A stretch of DNA of 64,000 nt, from assembly GCA_019843655.1 (NCBI GenBank), contig JACDQD010000011.1, positions 18,691,333 to 18,755,332 on the forward strand, read 5' to 3'. The notes under the pieces are model-generated. The model made no database searches. It had not been told where the DNA came from and saw only the letters and a program-made list of their open reading frames with translations. Shown here one piece after another: positions 47,166 to 59,846 of the stretch. This stretch comes from Lethocerus indicus (Eukaryota; Arthropoda; Insecta; Hemiptera; Belostomatidae). The translations under genes and the position numbers were made by a program. Numbering within the stretch: the first letter of the stretch is position 1; each line of letters starts with the position of its first letter.

Positions 47166-49660
47166 CCGGTAAGTGGAAACGATAGTTATTTCACCAAAAC
47201 TTTCGCCGAAGATTCGCCCTCGCGGAATCTGCGAGAGGAAGTCGGGCCGAAGTGAAGAAAGCGAGGAGAGACCAAGGAAGAGATAAAAGGGGCGGAGAAA
47301 GGAAGGATGTCAAAGACCCTTCCTTCGTCACTGTGGGTGGCAGTGGCCGCCGTCGGTGACGTCACAGCTGAGAACGGGCAGAATGAAAGACAGCTCTCGC
47401 TGGCGACCTTTGAAATTCCAAAGTCCGGGATGCCAGTTTTCGCGTTCTCCCCGCGTCTTCCGCCAAAACGTCGTCTTCAGTAGCATATCAACAGGGCAAA
47501 CAGGACAGCCGCCACAGTACAGGCGAAGTACGCGACCCGTCCCACTAATATTGGGCCGACGACTAAGTAATTGAGGAATTCATTTAAGTACGTCAACATC
47601 TTTGCACGGATAAGCCGCAGATGGTAAGATAGATTCGGCTTTACGGCAATGGCCTTTGTTCGGTCCACACTGAAAGCCAACAAGTTTCAGAAAGGACAAA
47701 AATAATAAAATACCGAAGAATCTTGTCGACGCACTTAAAAATATGTGCAACGCCACTTGTCGGTGAATTTCCCAATTACTGCATTAGCTTCCTTCGAATG
47801 TTCACTTTAATCTTCCCAAATGTTTACGTCACAAAATCCCGGATTCCCAATATAATTCCCGTCTTTCAGCTCATCCCAATCCTCCCGTCCACTATCGCCC
47901 CCCCCCCGCCAAAAGTGTCACCCGTCTAATACTTAAATCCATTGCACCTACAGTATGTAAGTTTGATTTTGCGATAAAAAAAAAGTATTTCTAAAACAGA
48001 AGATTCTCCTCCACGCGCACACGTTGCACTCCGCAATCCTTTCTTATAATTCCGGATTTAGCTCGGGGGTGAATTCCGGCCGCCGCCGGCTATTTCTGGA
48101 CGTCCCGTCCACCAAAACACAGATTAACAGACGCATCGTGAAATGACGCCCCACGCTCAACAGCCCGGTTTCGGTTTCAGTGCATAAACATCACGGGGGG
48201 CTAATGAACCCGGACCTCAACCAGAATCAGCCCGCCAGACAATGCACAGTGGTTATACACTCTCTGTATATGTGCATTCATATATATATATATATACACA
48301 CACGCATGGACAGAACCGAACATGAAATAATTGCATAGTTGACCGTACGTCGGTAGGAACAGGTAATTGCGCCCGAAAGCAAAAGCCGGCAGGCACTTTC
48401 GTTGTGTTAAGTGAAAATATATAAATAGCCCCGTGTTATTAATACATTTCGGCAAAGTAAATACAGAAGAAGAATTTGGGTCAGAGAAAATTAACTGGGC
48501 ATTGGCAATCTGACAGCATGAAGGTTGACCACCGACCCCCGACCCCCGCCAACCAAACTTTTACCGTGTTTTGTACCGAAATTCGAATTAATATTCAAAG
48601 TCGAAACGCAGCATTAATGAGACGCTAATATCCGAATTGAATATTAATATTCGAATTAATAGTCAAGGTTAAATTAATTAACGTTCAACTACGGTTGAGG
48701 ACGCGCTAGATTGTTACGCGCTAAACTGGCAGATCGTTCAAATTGGACCCTCGATTTTTTTCTTTTTTCGTTTTTAAAAGAATACAGGAGGTCATTTTAA
48801 TTGCATGCAATCAATTATAGCCATATACTATATCGCGCGAAATTAATTGCCTAAAGTGCCGGCCATAAAATTGTGAATAGTCCACAATTCACAATTTTTC
48901 AATTTTTTAAATGAATATCACGGCCAAAAAATTAACAGGAAAAAAGTAAGTTTTCACGATTAATACCAATTATATGGGCTAAACTGTAAAACAATAACTG
49001 ATTTGGGATTGTTTACATAATCAGACTAACGGAAACGTGAAATTCCTAAATACAAATTGAATAATCTTTATTTCCTTAAATGATACATTGTTGTTGTATT
49101 TGCGATAAATAATTGTAGATTACTTTATTGTTCCGGTATAGAAAACGCTACATTATGACGCCAAAATCCCTGAATCGATTATTTCCTCAAATTGCAAATT
49201 ACGCCGGGTCCGTTCAATTTATGTTCGCCAACGTACGCGAAAATGTATAAAAGCGTCAAACGGTAGTTTGAAAAAGCGAAATTCAAAGTAATATCGAGTG
49301 GCCGAACAGAAGAAAAGCCGCAGACCAATGTCGTCAGTTGTGCAGACCGCAACAGGGCAGCACAATACTGGCGATCAAATTGGTAACGCAATAGTGTAGC
49401 GTTAAGTCTTGCGAAATGGACACTGACATACCACTCTGACTGGTAATGAACTAGATTCAGATGGGGTTGACGCGGGGAAGCGAAGGGGAAAATGGAGCCC
49501 CCGGTTTTTATCATTAGTGTCGGCACTATCTTGGGGTTCAGCGAGGGAGAAAAAAAAATATATATATATGAGATTAAATTTAAGATTGCAATTAATGCAG
49601 TGGGCACAGTTTAGTATCTATTCTACCGAAATGTATCTTGAAAAATTTCGTACAGTTTGA
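47166..49660. other. Non-coding stretch
   Basis: It includes a GC-richer segment around 47200-47480 with a CRE-like TGACGTCA palindrome at 47357-47364, an AT run near 48278-48300 and palindromic AATTAATATTCG-type sequence near 48585-48665. Open frames are short and unsupported. Confidence 0.5.
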
Positions 49661-50155
49661 CATACATGTTTTGCATTCCGCGAAGGGTTGGAATACCGTA
49701 GGATTTCGTGTGTTTCTCTCTCCTCTCGCTGGTTTGGTCTTTTGCTGGCCCCGGTTTCGGCTGCTCGCCGTCTTCAGTAGCGCTGTGTTAGTCACCGTTA
49801 GCACTTTGGATGTTTTTTGGGCATCCTCGACCGACATACTGACAGACATTGCAGTACATGCGAAAGTGACAGCGGGCAGTGAGGATGCCCCCAAAAAAAA
49901 CATCCAAAGTGCCACAAACAGTGACTGACACAGCGCTACTGAAGATGGCGAGCGGCCGATAAACCGGTCTAGCAAAAGACCGAACCGCAGCGAGTGGAGA
50001 CAGAAACATCACGAACCTACCGTAGGATTTCGTGCGGTCCAGAGTGCCGAAAGTGACTGACAGCCGCTACTGAAGACGGCGAACGGCCGAAACCGGTCTG
50101 GCGGAAGACCGAACAGGCGAGAGGAGACAGAAACACACGAAGTCTACACGAAAAT
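49661..50155. mobile_element. Composite foldback (full element plus extra right arm)
   Basis: A full palindrome (left tip ACATACATGTTTTGCATTCC; centre GGGCAGTGAGGATGCCCCCA; right arm CGCTACTGAAGATGGCGAGC to CATCACGAACCTAC) is fused at about 50020. The added piece begins CGTAGGATTTCGTGCGG and then has another right arm: CCGCTACTGAAGACGGCGAA, CGGAAGACCGAACAGGCG, AGAGGAGACAGAAACACACG. The two right arms differ enough to be of different ages. Confidence 0.85.
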
Positions 50156-51399
50156 TCCTTCGCGGTGCCGGTTTTGAAAACCTCACGAACTGGTATTGTC
50201 GATAATAGAACCCGGTGAATTTCCCGGATAAATTTCATTGCGTTACCAGTCATAAAACATAATTCAGGCATCATAATTAATTCAATTGAAATAAGTAATT
50301 GAAGCGGTTAACAAAAATTTACGAATTGTACCGGTAGGATACAATTCAGTTCGTATTCATCGATACTATATTCATGGCCGGAACATATGAGACTGTTCGG
50401 TGACAGTAACACTGTCACTGCACACTGTCGCTGTCACTTACCCTAAGGTTGCCCCACGGCTGACTAGTGTGAAAATCAAGGTCTAAATTTGTCCGAAATA
50501 TTGTTTCGTTGAACGTGCAAAATACGAGGAAAATATTTTCCCAACAAATTTAAATTTGAAGTAGGATCAGACTCAGGACTATTCGAAGCGTCAGTAGCGA
50601 AGTGTCAGAAATGTCACTGCACTGTTGCACTGGGGAGACCGACAGATCTATTATTATACTTAAGATTGACGATAAATACACGAAATCTACAGAAATTCAT
50701 ACAATTCATAGAGTCAAATCTGCCACGGCGTACGACTGAACAGTGCATATATTAAGATTTCAAAAATTTCTTATAAATGTCGTATAACGATGGCCGGTAA
50801 AAGTGTAGGCGAGTGATAAGCAATAGACAAGAAATCGGTTATAAATCAGGGGTAACCGGAACTCGAATTGTCACTAATTCTCTTCCGGTCGGATCAAGGT
50901 CGGTGGTTCGAATACGGCCCGAAAATGACGTGGACGTTACGTTAAAATGGAAATATTGGAACGGCCGATTGGAATGCCAATATAAACAATGGAGATAGGG
51001 ACAATTATTTTTTCAGTTTCAACCGTCCGGTTGAATACGGAGTCGGACATTGTGCAATACACAGCCGGTGATTCGAGAATATTCGATAAGGTTACCGTGA
51101 GAGCGTAACAGTAACAGCCGATTAGGCTATAGATTGTGAACTCATAAAAAAAAAAATTAGATAATAATAAGCTTATTTCGTAGTGGACCTTGGCTAAGGT
51201 TGAGGGGTGGGGGGGGGGGGAGGCAGGTCCGAGACCTTAGAAGTTTTACTCGCTTCCCCCTAAAAGGATGTACAGTGGGACTTGAGGTCGAACGGGCCAA
51301 GGTCCGAAGTCCGAAAAAGGCCGTCTTATCGAGCGAATCTGTTTCTACGTCCATAAAACTGTAACGGTTAACTGTAGTTCGGTTCTAGGTCCGCCCGGG

Positions 51400-51460
51400 A
51401 GTCCTTCCGTCTGGTTCGGCCTTTCGCCAGACCGGTTTCGGCTGTTCGCCGTCATTTTTT
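51400..51460 (+). repeat. Foldback left-arm fragment
   Basis: GGTTCGGCCTTTCGCCAGAC, CGGTTTCGGCTGTTCGCCGT, then a T run. There is no right arm. Confidence 0.7.
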
Positions 51461-51814
51461 GACATTCTATATCAACGGTACAAACTGTAGAAAAAAAAAA
51501 GGACCGCTTCCATATTGTAAATATCCTGGCTGCTGAAAACGCAATCCACTTCCTCCGTGTCACGTTCCTACCTTCACCGGTGAAAAACCGACCCTTTGTA
51601 CCCTCTCGGGAATATTTTTTCGCGAATTATTTTCTCTTTTTTTTTTCAACAGGCTCTCTTAACCGAAGCAGATTAGACCCCGGTGGAAATCTATCCGGCG
51701 TTACGTGATGATAACGTCCCGACCGACGTTATCGACAATCGAACGATAACAATCAGCTCCGTTCGTCGACCGTCGTTTTTGTCCACTTGGAAAATATCTT
51801 TTTTTTTTTTTCAC

Positions 51815-52008
51815 CGTAGATTTCCAGAGTTTTTTTGTCTCGCCGGTTTCGGCTGGTTCGCCATCTTCAGTAGTCACTTCTGGCACTCCGTATGTTTTTC
51901 GGGCATCTCCCCTAACTGCACTGTCACTTGAACGCACCTGAAGGAGGTTTAGCGGGCGAAACCGGTCTGGCGAAAGACCGAACGGGGGAGAGGAGACAGA
52001 AACAGATA
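51815..52008. mobile_element. Foldback element
   Basis: The left arm is ACCGTAGATTTCCAGAG, TGTCTCGCCGGTTTCGGCTG, GTTCGCCATCTTCAGTAGTC. The centre contains ACTGCACTGTCACTTG. The right arm is CGGGCGAAACCGGTCTGGCG, AAAGACCGAACGGGGGAGAG, GAGACAGAAACAGA. Outer tips are lost. Confidence 0.8.
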
Positions 52009-52153
52009 TTCGAAACTATATATTTTTTTTCTTTCAACGAAGCGCACAATTTTCATTCATACTAATGCAAAACGATAGTAACTTTAGTCATAATGCGGAT
52101 GTAGTAAAGAAAGGACAAAGTCCGTTTGGATAACACTGTTATCCTTAAACACG

Positions 52154-52157
52154 TATA

Positions 52158-52210
<53 letters not shown>
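52154..52210. repeat. (AT)n array
   Basis: About 28 AT dinucleotides. A second array lies at 52389-52433. Confidence 0.97.
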
Positions 52211-52385
52211 TTAAATAATTATGCATTGTAGTATATCTACGTATTCATCATAATTATATACATAGCTTATAAAAGGTTGATTAGTGCGGCATTATGCGGT
52301 TTATCACAACGATCTACAAACCACACTAATTAATATCGGTATCTCTATAACTATATAAATATAAATATATATATTTCCAAGTAAC

Positions 52386-52388
<3 letters not shown>

Positions 52389-52433
<45 letters not shown>
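52389..52433. repeat. (AT)n array
   Basis: About 22 AT dinucleotides. Confidence 0.97.
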
Positions 52434-52435
<2 letters not shown>

Positions 52436-53733
52436 CAGGAAAGCGATATTTTTCATAATAAATTTTAGATTTAATTAAATTTAAAGGAAAAAAAATTGAA
52501 ATTTATGCAGGGAGCGACTCCAGTATAATTAAGAATCATAAATAGATTGATTCAATCAATCCCTTTGTGTTGAACAATGTATTCGGGCAGTTAGCATTGT
52601 GTGTTAGAATGCTAAGTCCTTTTAGTATAGCATCGAAATGTCTAAGAACTGAGCTATCGACGGCTTAATGGTGGCTTCGGAATTCCCCCCCCCGAATTAT
52701 TCCCATACACGGATCAGATATTCTCACTGGATACGGGCATGACGCCACTATTGTGCTTCAGAGGGTAACACCACCCTTAGTATTTATACGAACCGGTGCC
52801 GAGTGGACGCGAACACGTACTGAAATACGTATTTCGGTGAATTCGCTCAATTTTTCGTACGTCGACGATATTGAATTGTGTCGTGCCGAAAATATGCGGT
52901 CGGCATTGAATGGATATTCGCCGAAGAACGCGACCTTACCGCACACTCCGGGTGCGTACGTGTCGCGTGACTCCGCAACGGGACCGGCCGGCGAAAGTAC
53001 GTGTCCGTCGGACAGACGATTGCGAGCGCGAGGAGAAATTCGCCATTGAATAAATTACGGGACAAGAACTTGCAGTCTATAATTTCGGTATCACGACGAC
53101 TTTTAGACAGTTCAAATTGGACGGACCGAAGCCGTGACTTGCTGCGGAATTAATATTAAAAAAAAAACAGCGCTTGAACATTACTCGTCTATTTACTTCT
53201 AAATTTAGACGAGCTGTTATCACAACGCAGTTCCGTGAGTGATATGATGAGTTAGTCACTCGTGCCGTTTTAAAGTGTAATCTATTGACTCAGGAAGCGT
53301 TTCCTTTTACATTAGGGCTTTCATGAAATTCACAGATGTAATTAATTGAACATTAATCTGTCTGGAATGGGAGATATATATTCCGGTTGACGGTCAACCC
53401 ACATTTGGAAATGGGGTGGTGGAGGGTTGTGGGGAAGAAGTGGATAGAGGAATGGACGGAGGAGAGGAGGAACAGAAGGAGAGAGAGAGAGAGAGAGATG
53501 GACATAAAGAGGAGAGGGATAGAGACAGAGATAGGAAAAGTAGAAGGGTTGGATGGTTGGAGGGGGCGGGGGGGGGAGCAAGGCCGATAGGAGGCAATAC
53601 GAACAGTGGAAAATATCATGTGACCGACACATGACTTTGTGCCGCATGTGTGTAACCATGCCCACGCCCAATACCGAGTGTTCGATGCGCTCAAATCAAT
53701 TAAATTTACGAGTTTGTACGCACATCGTATTAA
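52434..53733. other. No recognised feature
   Basis: An open frame at 52753-53049 has a YVDD string but no other reverse-transcriptase motif and is not accepted. A GGA-rich tract lies around 53440-53570. Confidence 0.5.
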
Positions 53734-53906
53734 CCCTGTAAGAGTCTATGCGCGGTGCTTAGGACCGAACTTCAAAGAACGATTACACTAGCATAAAAAA
53801 GACAACAATCACAACATAAGGCAACATAAATAGATTACATAGCGCATCGAATTTCAGCACCAAACAAAGTGGTGAGCGAGGAGAGTCACCTCTCGAGTGC
53901 AAAGGG
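53734..53906. mobile_element. TTAA-target MITE (piggyBac type), copy 2
   Basis: A clean 173-bp element with TTAA on both sides (53730-53733 and 53907-53910), CCCTGTAAGAG at one tip and GTGCAAAGGG at the other. The interior matches the copy at 44017, including GCGCGGTGCTTAG, ACCGAACTTCAAAGAACGAT and AGCACCAAACAAAGTGGTGA. Similarity continues past the right TTAA in both copies. Confidence 0.82.
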
Positions 53907-53910
53907 TTAA

Positions 53911-56289
53911 TATACAGAGACATAAAATCATCTATTATGAGAGTTATGTATGTAAACTGTTATTTAAATATAAATATTTTCAGCGAATATTCGTTCGAAG
54001 TAAATTGTAGAGTGGTGTATATTAGAGGGTATTTTAATTGGGTAAAAAAATTCGATTTATCCCCCGAATTTCTGTACGAAAATACAAGCCATAAACACGA
54101 CAAGGTTCGGCGCCATTATCTTCTACGTGTTGGGGAGGAATTTATTTGACTTTGTACCAAAAAAATTTCATCAAGTTTACTCCGGTTTCGACTAGGATTT
54201 GAGTTAACAAACAATGAACTGTATAAGACGGCCCACTTTAATATACTTTTCGAGTCATCCCTTGTTTAGGGGGTTGGCCGGAATATTTCTCCCTTTGAGG
54301 GTGGCGCTCATACTTGAAAAGTTCATTTTGAAGCGTTAAAATACTAAGTTTTCGAGTTTCGCCCATCGACTCGAACTCTAGACTTATATTTGAGCACAAT
54401 AAGACGCGTTTAGGACGCAAAGGGAAACTTTTAGCTTTAAGCTCCCGCAACTTTGTTCTTTGTCCAAGGTTATCGACACACGGTATATTTATTGCACTTA
54501 AAGTCGTTAACCGATTCTCAATGCGCCCGTTTAGAAAAACAAAACAATCATTTTATAATTGCATTTTTAATTGCGAAAAAAAAAATAACGACCTCGTTTG
54601 AATTTTTATCTTACTAATTCGACCTCAGACGACCGGAATAGCCAGTTTTCTAGTAAATCGCAGATTTCCCGTTCACCTTCGATTGGGGGAAAAATCAATT
54701 ATGCAAATATAATTCGATCTTCCGGCAACTGTCAAATCCCGATAATTGATGAGGAAAAAAATTGAAATCAATGGTTTATTCGAATTTTCGCATTTCTCAT
54801 TCGATCACTTTGTCGGAACTGTGAAAGCGACTCATTGGAGTCATCGGCATGAGGAAATTACTGTTTAGCAAATTTTCTACCGACAATATATAATAAATCG
54901 AAAACGATACATAAATGATGAGTTTTAGACGCATATAAAGGCCGACTGGGTCTCACTGCATATATATGCACAAGTATTGGGTACAAGGATACTTGAACTT
55001 TGCCCAATGTCAATACAGTAGTATGGGGAAAGTTGGACAGTAAAAAGCCCGAGAACTTGAAGCACTTAGCACTTGAAATGCACACATTGCAGCGGGTAAA
55101 AAAAAAAAATCTGTGATTCATCGACGCCATAAGGACGGGCGCCCGTTTCGCCATGTTGTCCTCGGCGACTTTTCGCAAAAATGTTGCAACAAATGTTTGC
55201 CGACAAAGCGTTACGAAAATAGCCTAAGCATTTAATAGACTCGTAGGCCAGTTTTTGCGGCTGACAACTCTTTTTTTTTCCGGGTTAAAAATGAAAACTT
55301 TCAACTCGCATTCTTTAATTTTTAACTGCACCTTACTTAGAGCGGCCTTATCTTACTCGATTGTTCCCCCCACCCACCCCCCAGTTTTTTTTTCCTCGTT
55401 TCGCCCTTAAGTTTTTTCGCTGCTGCAATTGTTCAATTGAACGTATTTCATTGTTGCATTCTCGGCGCAGATGCGACACATTTGTTCTTTCCTATTGTCC
55501 GATTGTTTGAACACGAATCCGAGAATTCTGGCGGCGCCATAATACTCGAAAAAAATTTGTTAGTTCAAATTTTACAAGACGTAATCTTGTTTCGTGTGTA
55601 GTCGATAAAATTATTTTCGGACTATCAATTCGGGGAAATATTAAACCCGTCCCCATTTGTAAACGGAATAGCGATCTCATTCGTATTTTCTCGATTTTCA
55701 AAATACGGCAATAAAACTTTCAGAATTTTCCATATACAATGAATAATTGACTACTCGATGATGTATTATATACTGTATACGCGAGAACTACGTCATGTTA
55801 TGACACCTACTTGAAAAGTTCAAGGGACACTCGTAGAATTTCTCGATGAAAATCAACAGAGCGGTACGAATCATTGACGATGGTGTAGATTTTTTAAAAA
55901 TTACTATAAAATCTGTCGTTTTCAAAGGAAGAGCCTAAGTAGGTCGGTACCAATGGCCAAAAAACTAGTTGGAAACTGGCGGGATGAAGAGAACCAGAAC
56001 GGGGGGGGGAGGGAAAGTTTTGGAATGGAAGACGTGCGCGAAAATGTCCACATACCAATTTTAGATTAAAAGCAATTTCTAATTAACGTATACGGTACGA
56101 ACCGAAATAGGGCGAAAAGATAATTTCGTAAGAGTATAACAGCTTATATACTATATACAGCGACGCTTTCTATCGCCCTACGGTTATGGTGTGATGAAGG
56201 TAACGCTTATCACGCTATCGCTTTCTGAAAACGCTTTCAGGCTTCAGCCTTAATACAGGAAATATACATGACTTTATTATAAGTTTAAC
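53911..56289. other. AT-rich non-coding stretch
   Basis: The first 60 bases continue the similarity to 44197-44270. The rest shows nothing recognisable. Confidence 0.5.
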
Positions 56290-56565
56290 ATAACCGTTTT
56301 GCGGTCTGCGGGCCGGTCTCCACTCGCTGGTTTGGTCTTTTGCCAGACCGGGTTTCGGCCGTTCGCCGTCTTCAGTAGCGGCGGCTTTAAGTCAAGTGAC
56401 AGTGACATACGCAACACAACACGACAAAGTGACAGTGACAGTGCAGTGAGGACGCCCCACAGAAAACGGTGCACAGTGCCGACAGTCACTGACGCCGCTA
56501 CTGAAGATGGCGAGCGGCCGAAACAGGTCCAAACCAGCGAGAGGAGACAAATCTACGGTATTTCA
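56290..56565. mobile_element. Foldback element
   Basis: The left arm is CATAACCGTTTTGCGGTCTG, CGGGCCGGTCTCCACTCGCT, GGTCTTTTGCCAGACC, GTTTCGGCCGTTCGCC, GTCTTCAGTAGCGGCGG. The centre is GTGACA-rich with a GAGGACGCCCC block. The right arm is CGCCGCTACTGAAGATGGCG, AGCGGCCGAAACAGG, GCGAGAGGAGACAAATCTAC. The centre resembles that of 14706. Confidence 0.83.
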
Positions 56566-58873
56566 TTATCTTTGGATTGCCGCAATTCGTTTCGAATGAT
56601 TGCAAATAGGATTTCAACGCGAATCCTGTTATAAATTAAAGGTTTTTTTCTATCTCTACTCTAATCCTAGAAGCAATTATAAAGTTGTTATTATCACAAA
56701 GATTAACAAAACGGAATGGAACGACGTCCCAGATAAAAATGTTTGTAATTTTTGTACTACAGGAGAGAATAATTTTATTCATATGTATATATGAAAAATA
56801 ATGTTGAGTTTTATACAGATTTCTCATAATAATTAATATAAATTATTTAACGATATCTTTGAGGACCGGTTCATATTCAGCTAGGGTCGGGGGATTCTAT
56901 TTTTTTGATAAAGTGTGGACTGTAAAATTAATTTCGGAATAGCAATTTCCTCTGCTGTATTTTTCGCTGTATCTAGATTATCCTTGTACTTCACTCCTGT
57001 CTCTTTCGTGTGCAGAAGAAAATTGAGACTTACAAATAGATATCACATAGGCGGTATCGGCGGATCTATGACGGCCCGGTAAGCCCGTTTCTGGTTCTAT
57101 ATCTGGGCGGGCCTAAATCGACTGGAAACTGGAGAGGGACTGGAGACAGAAGAAAACGCATAGACCGGTCTAGGCGGAGGGGGGGTGGGGGTGGGGGCAG
57201 ATGGTACGAGATTCCAGGGGTCACTAGCCGCGGGGTTCCCGACCGTGCCGACACCACGCGTGGACCGCGGCTTCGGCTTTCCGCCACGGCGGGTAGAATT
57301 CCGTCTGGCGGCCGGCCGGCGCTATCTTATCGCCGCCGACGACAGTCGAAACCGGTCTGGATAAGAATCGTAAAAACCGGGGCGCCAGTTCGACGTTCTC
57401 TTCAACGAGAAAAGTCCAGCTTTGAAAATGAATTCCGCACTTATTATCCTGGTTGTGTTTTTTTTCCGGCGGCAAATTGTATCAATAAATTGTGGAATTA
57501 CGACCTCACATTAGAAGCCGGGGAACTGGTCTAACTGTAGACGGTTAGATTCTCAAAACACTTTTTTGACTCCCAGTTGAAATTGTCCAACTAACTAAGA
57601 TTTATTCAAATATAAAAGCAGCTTAAACGTGGGCTTAGACTGAAATTGAAAATGATGAATTCGTATCTGTTTCTAGACCCTTTTTTCGGCTCCAGGATCT
57701 AGTAATATTCGCACAAAAAAAAAAAACCCCGACGATTACAGATCTATTCAATGCGCAAAAACAGTACGAATTTGATCGCGCGATCGTCCGATCTAAACCT
57801 GACGTGGGTAAGAAAAAAAAACAGAGTAAACAAAATCACAAGGAATTTCTGAAAATAATATTCGATCGATAGGAGAATGCGTTCTTTGTACAATCCAAAG
57901 CGTATGGGGGAAAAAATCAATTCAATTTTTATTTCCAATCTAATGAAATCGCTCGAAGTTTTTGTGCGCGATTTCTAATGGCAACACCACTTTTGACCGG
58001 ATTTTAAACGAATTTTTATAACGAACTGTTTCTCATTGATTTTATCCTTAAATTTTAATAATAAGAATTTGTTTGTTTCAATTAATTTATTGATTGTTTT
58101 TATGCCAAACATTGCAGATATATGAAATCAATTTAACTACGTCAGTGAAAAGGCGAGGGGGGGGGAATGTCTCCTCCCCCTTCCCCCCTCCCCGACTGAC
58201 ATGAGCGAAAGCAGTAACAAAAAACGTAATTGATAAGAGATAATTGGACGAAAGGTCACGCTACTTCGTTCCTAGATAAACGACGTATCTGGGGCTCTAT
58301 CTTCTGTAGAGAGACGTCCGTATATTTATATTCGAGAAAATGGTTGTACAAAAAAAACGTAAACATCGGCCGTACTTTTACTGTTGTCACCGTGTGTGTG
58401 TGTGTGTGTGTACGCGCACGGCGAAGCGCACTATCGGCACTATTAGCGCAAGTGCTGACACTATGCTTCGCCGACGGCTCAGTTTTTTTATTATTTTATC
58501 CCAGTTCATTCCGTTTTCCCGGCGGCAATTTGTGAAATTTTTGCTCAAATTCTCAACAGGGACATTTTTCCCCGTTTTCCATCCGACACTTTACATAAAA
58601 CAATATCGAAGTCCTCATATTTTTTCCCTATTAATTCAGTTTATTTTATGTAATTCACTGTTGAGATCATAATTAATGGGCGGCATCCGGAAGAATTAAA
58701 TGACTCGACCGAGTGAAAATCCTTTTTTACGGCGATTCAACGCCTTCGAAATCGTTGACCCTTTACAAAACCGTATAAAATCGAAATACGTGGTTTTCGA
58801 CTAAGACTAAGGCGTCCGGAGATTCCAATCGGACGTCCCCTCCAGAGTATTTTTCTTATAATTCATTAAGACC
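56566..58873. other. Non-coding stretch
   Basis: Weak foldback-like strings (ACCGGTCT, GCTTCGGCTTTCCGCC, GTCGAAACCGGTCTGG) lie at 57160-57360. Otherwise there are A/T runs, a (GT)n run at 58393-58410 and a G run near 58157. Confidence 0.5.
58640..58645 (-). terminator. Possible AATAAA for the 58874 candidate exon
   Basis: A minus-strand AATAAA lies about 230 bases beyond the stop of the candidate exon. It is useful only if that exon is real. Confidence 0.25.
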
Positions 58874-59065
58874 TCAACATTGCCCGGTAGTCGACGGCAA
58901 GTCCAAAGTTGCCCCACTCGACGACTTAAACATTTTTTTCTCCGCTCTGGTCGGAAATTCGCCAGATTTCTGCTCCGGATACTCCAGTTCGTCAACCTTT
59001 GACTGAGCCGTCGGCTTTCCCTTCGCGAATCTTCGCCGCTTCACGTCAAAGCACATTTCGTGCTC
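58874..59065 (-). CDS. Candidate terminal exon, unrecognised
   Basis: After an AG (CTGGACACCACTTACAG), 63 codons are open to a TGA. They read EHEMCFDVKRRRFAKGKP, then TAQSKVDELEYPEQKSGEFP, then TRAEKKMFKSSSGATLDL, then PSTTGQC. It is rich in Lys, Glu and Ser with no low complexity, and many codons end in G or C. The acceptor has a weak pyrimidine tract. The frame also extends upstream to an ATG at 59098, so a single-exon start is possible. No known domain is recognised, and it may be a disordered protein tail. Confidence 0.35.
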   Translation of the reverse strand, partial: EHEMCFDVKRRRFAKGKPTAQSKVDELEYPEQKSGEFPTRAEKKMFKSSSGATLDLPSTTGQC

Positions 59066-59435
59066 CTGTAAGTGGTGTCCAGGGGTCGTCCACCCCACCT
59101 ATATACCCGTGTTTCAACTTCAATTTCAACTTCTCGGGCACAAAAAGGGCTTAAACACCCATGGAAGGGTTAGATATTAAATTCAAGTCAGACATGCACC
59201 ATTGTACTTGTGTAACTGTGAGGTTGATTGTGGTCTACAGTTTTTTTTTTTTTTTTTTGGGGGCCCAATTGAGCGCAGTGAATGGACAGATACAGAAATA
59301 AAAATAGCGATAAATGCCCTGCGTTGTAGATTGTAGGGGCGTTGTATATATTGTAGACGGTAGGAGTGCGGAAGAGGAGCTTTTGTGCCGGTGTTCGGGT
59401 CGACGACCTGGCCCTTGCTCTCGCACTTCTCTTCT

Positions 59436-59846
<411 letters not shown>

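Noticed and set aside
52753..53049. 98-residue plus-strand frame containing YVDD, as in reverse transcriptase
   Set aside because: No other reverse-transcriptase motif surrounds it and the rest is not recognisable. A four-residue match is not enough.
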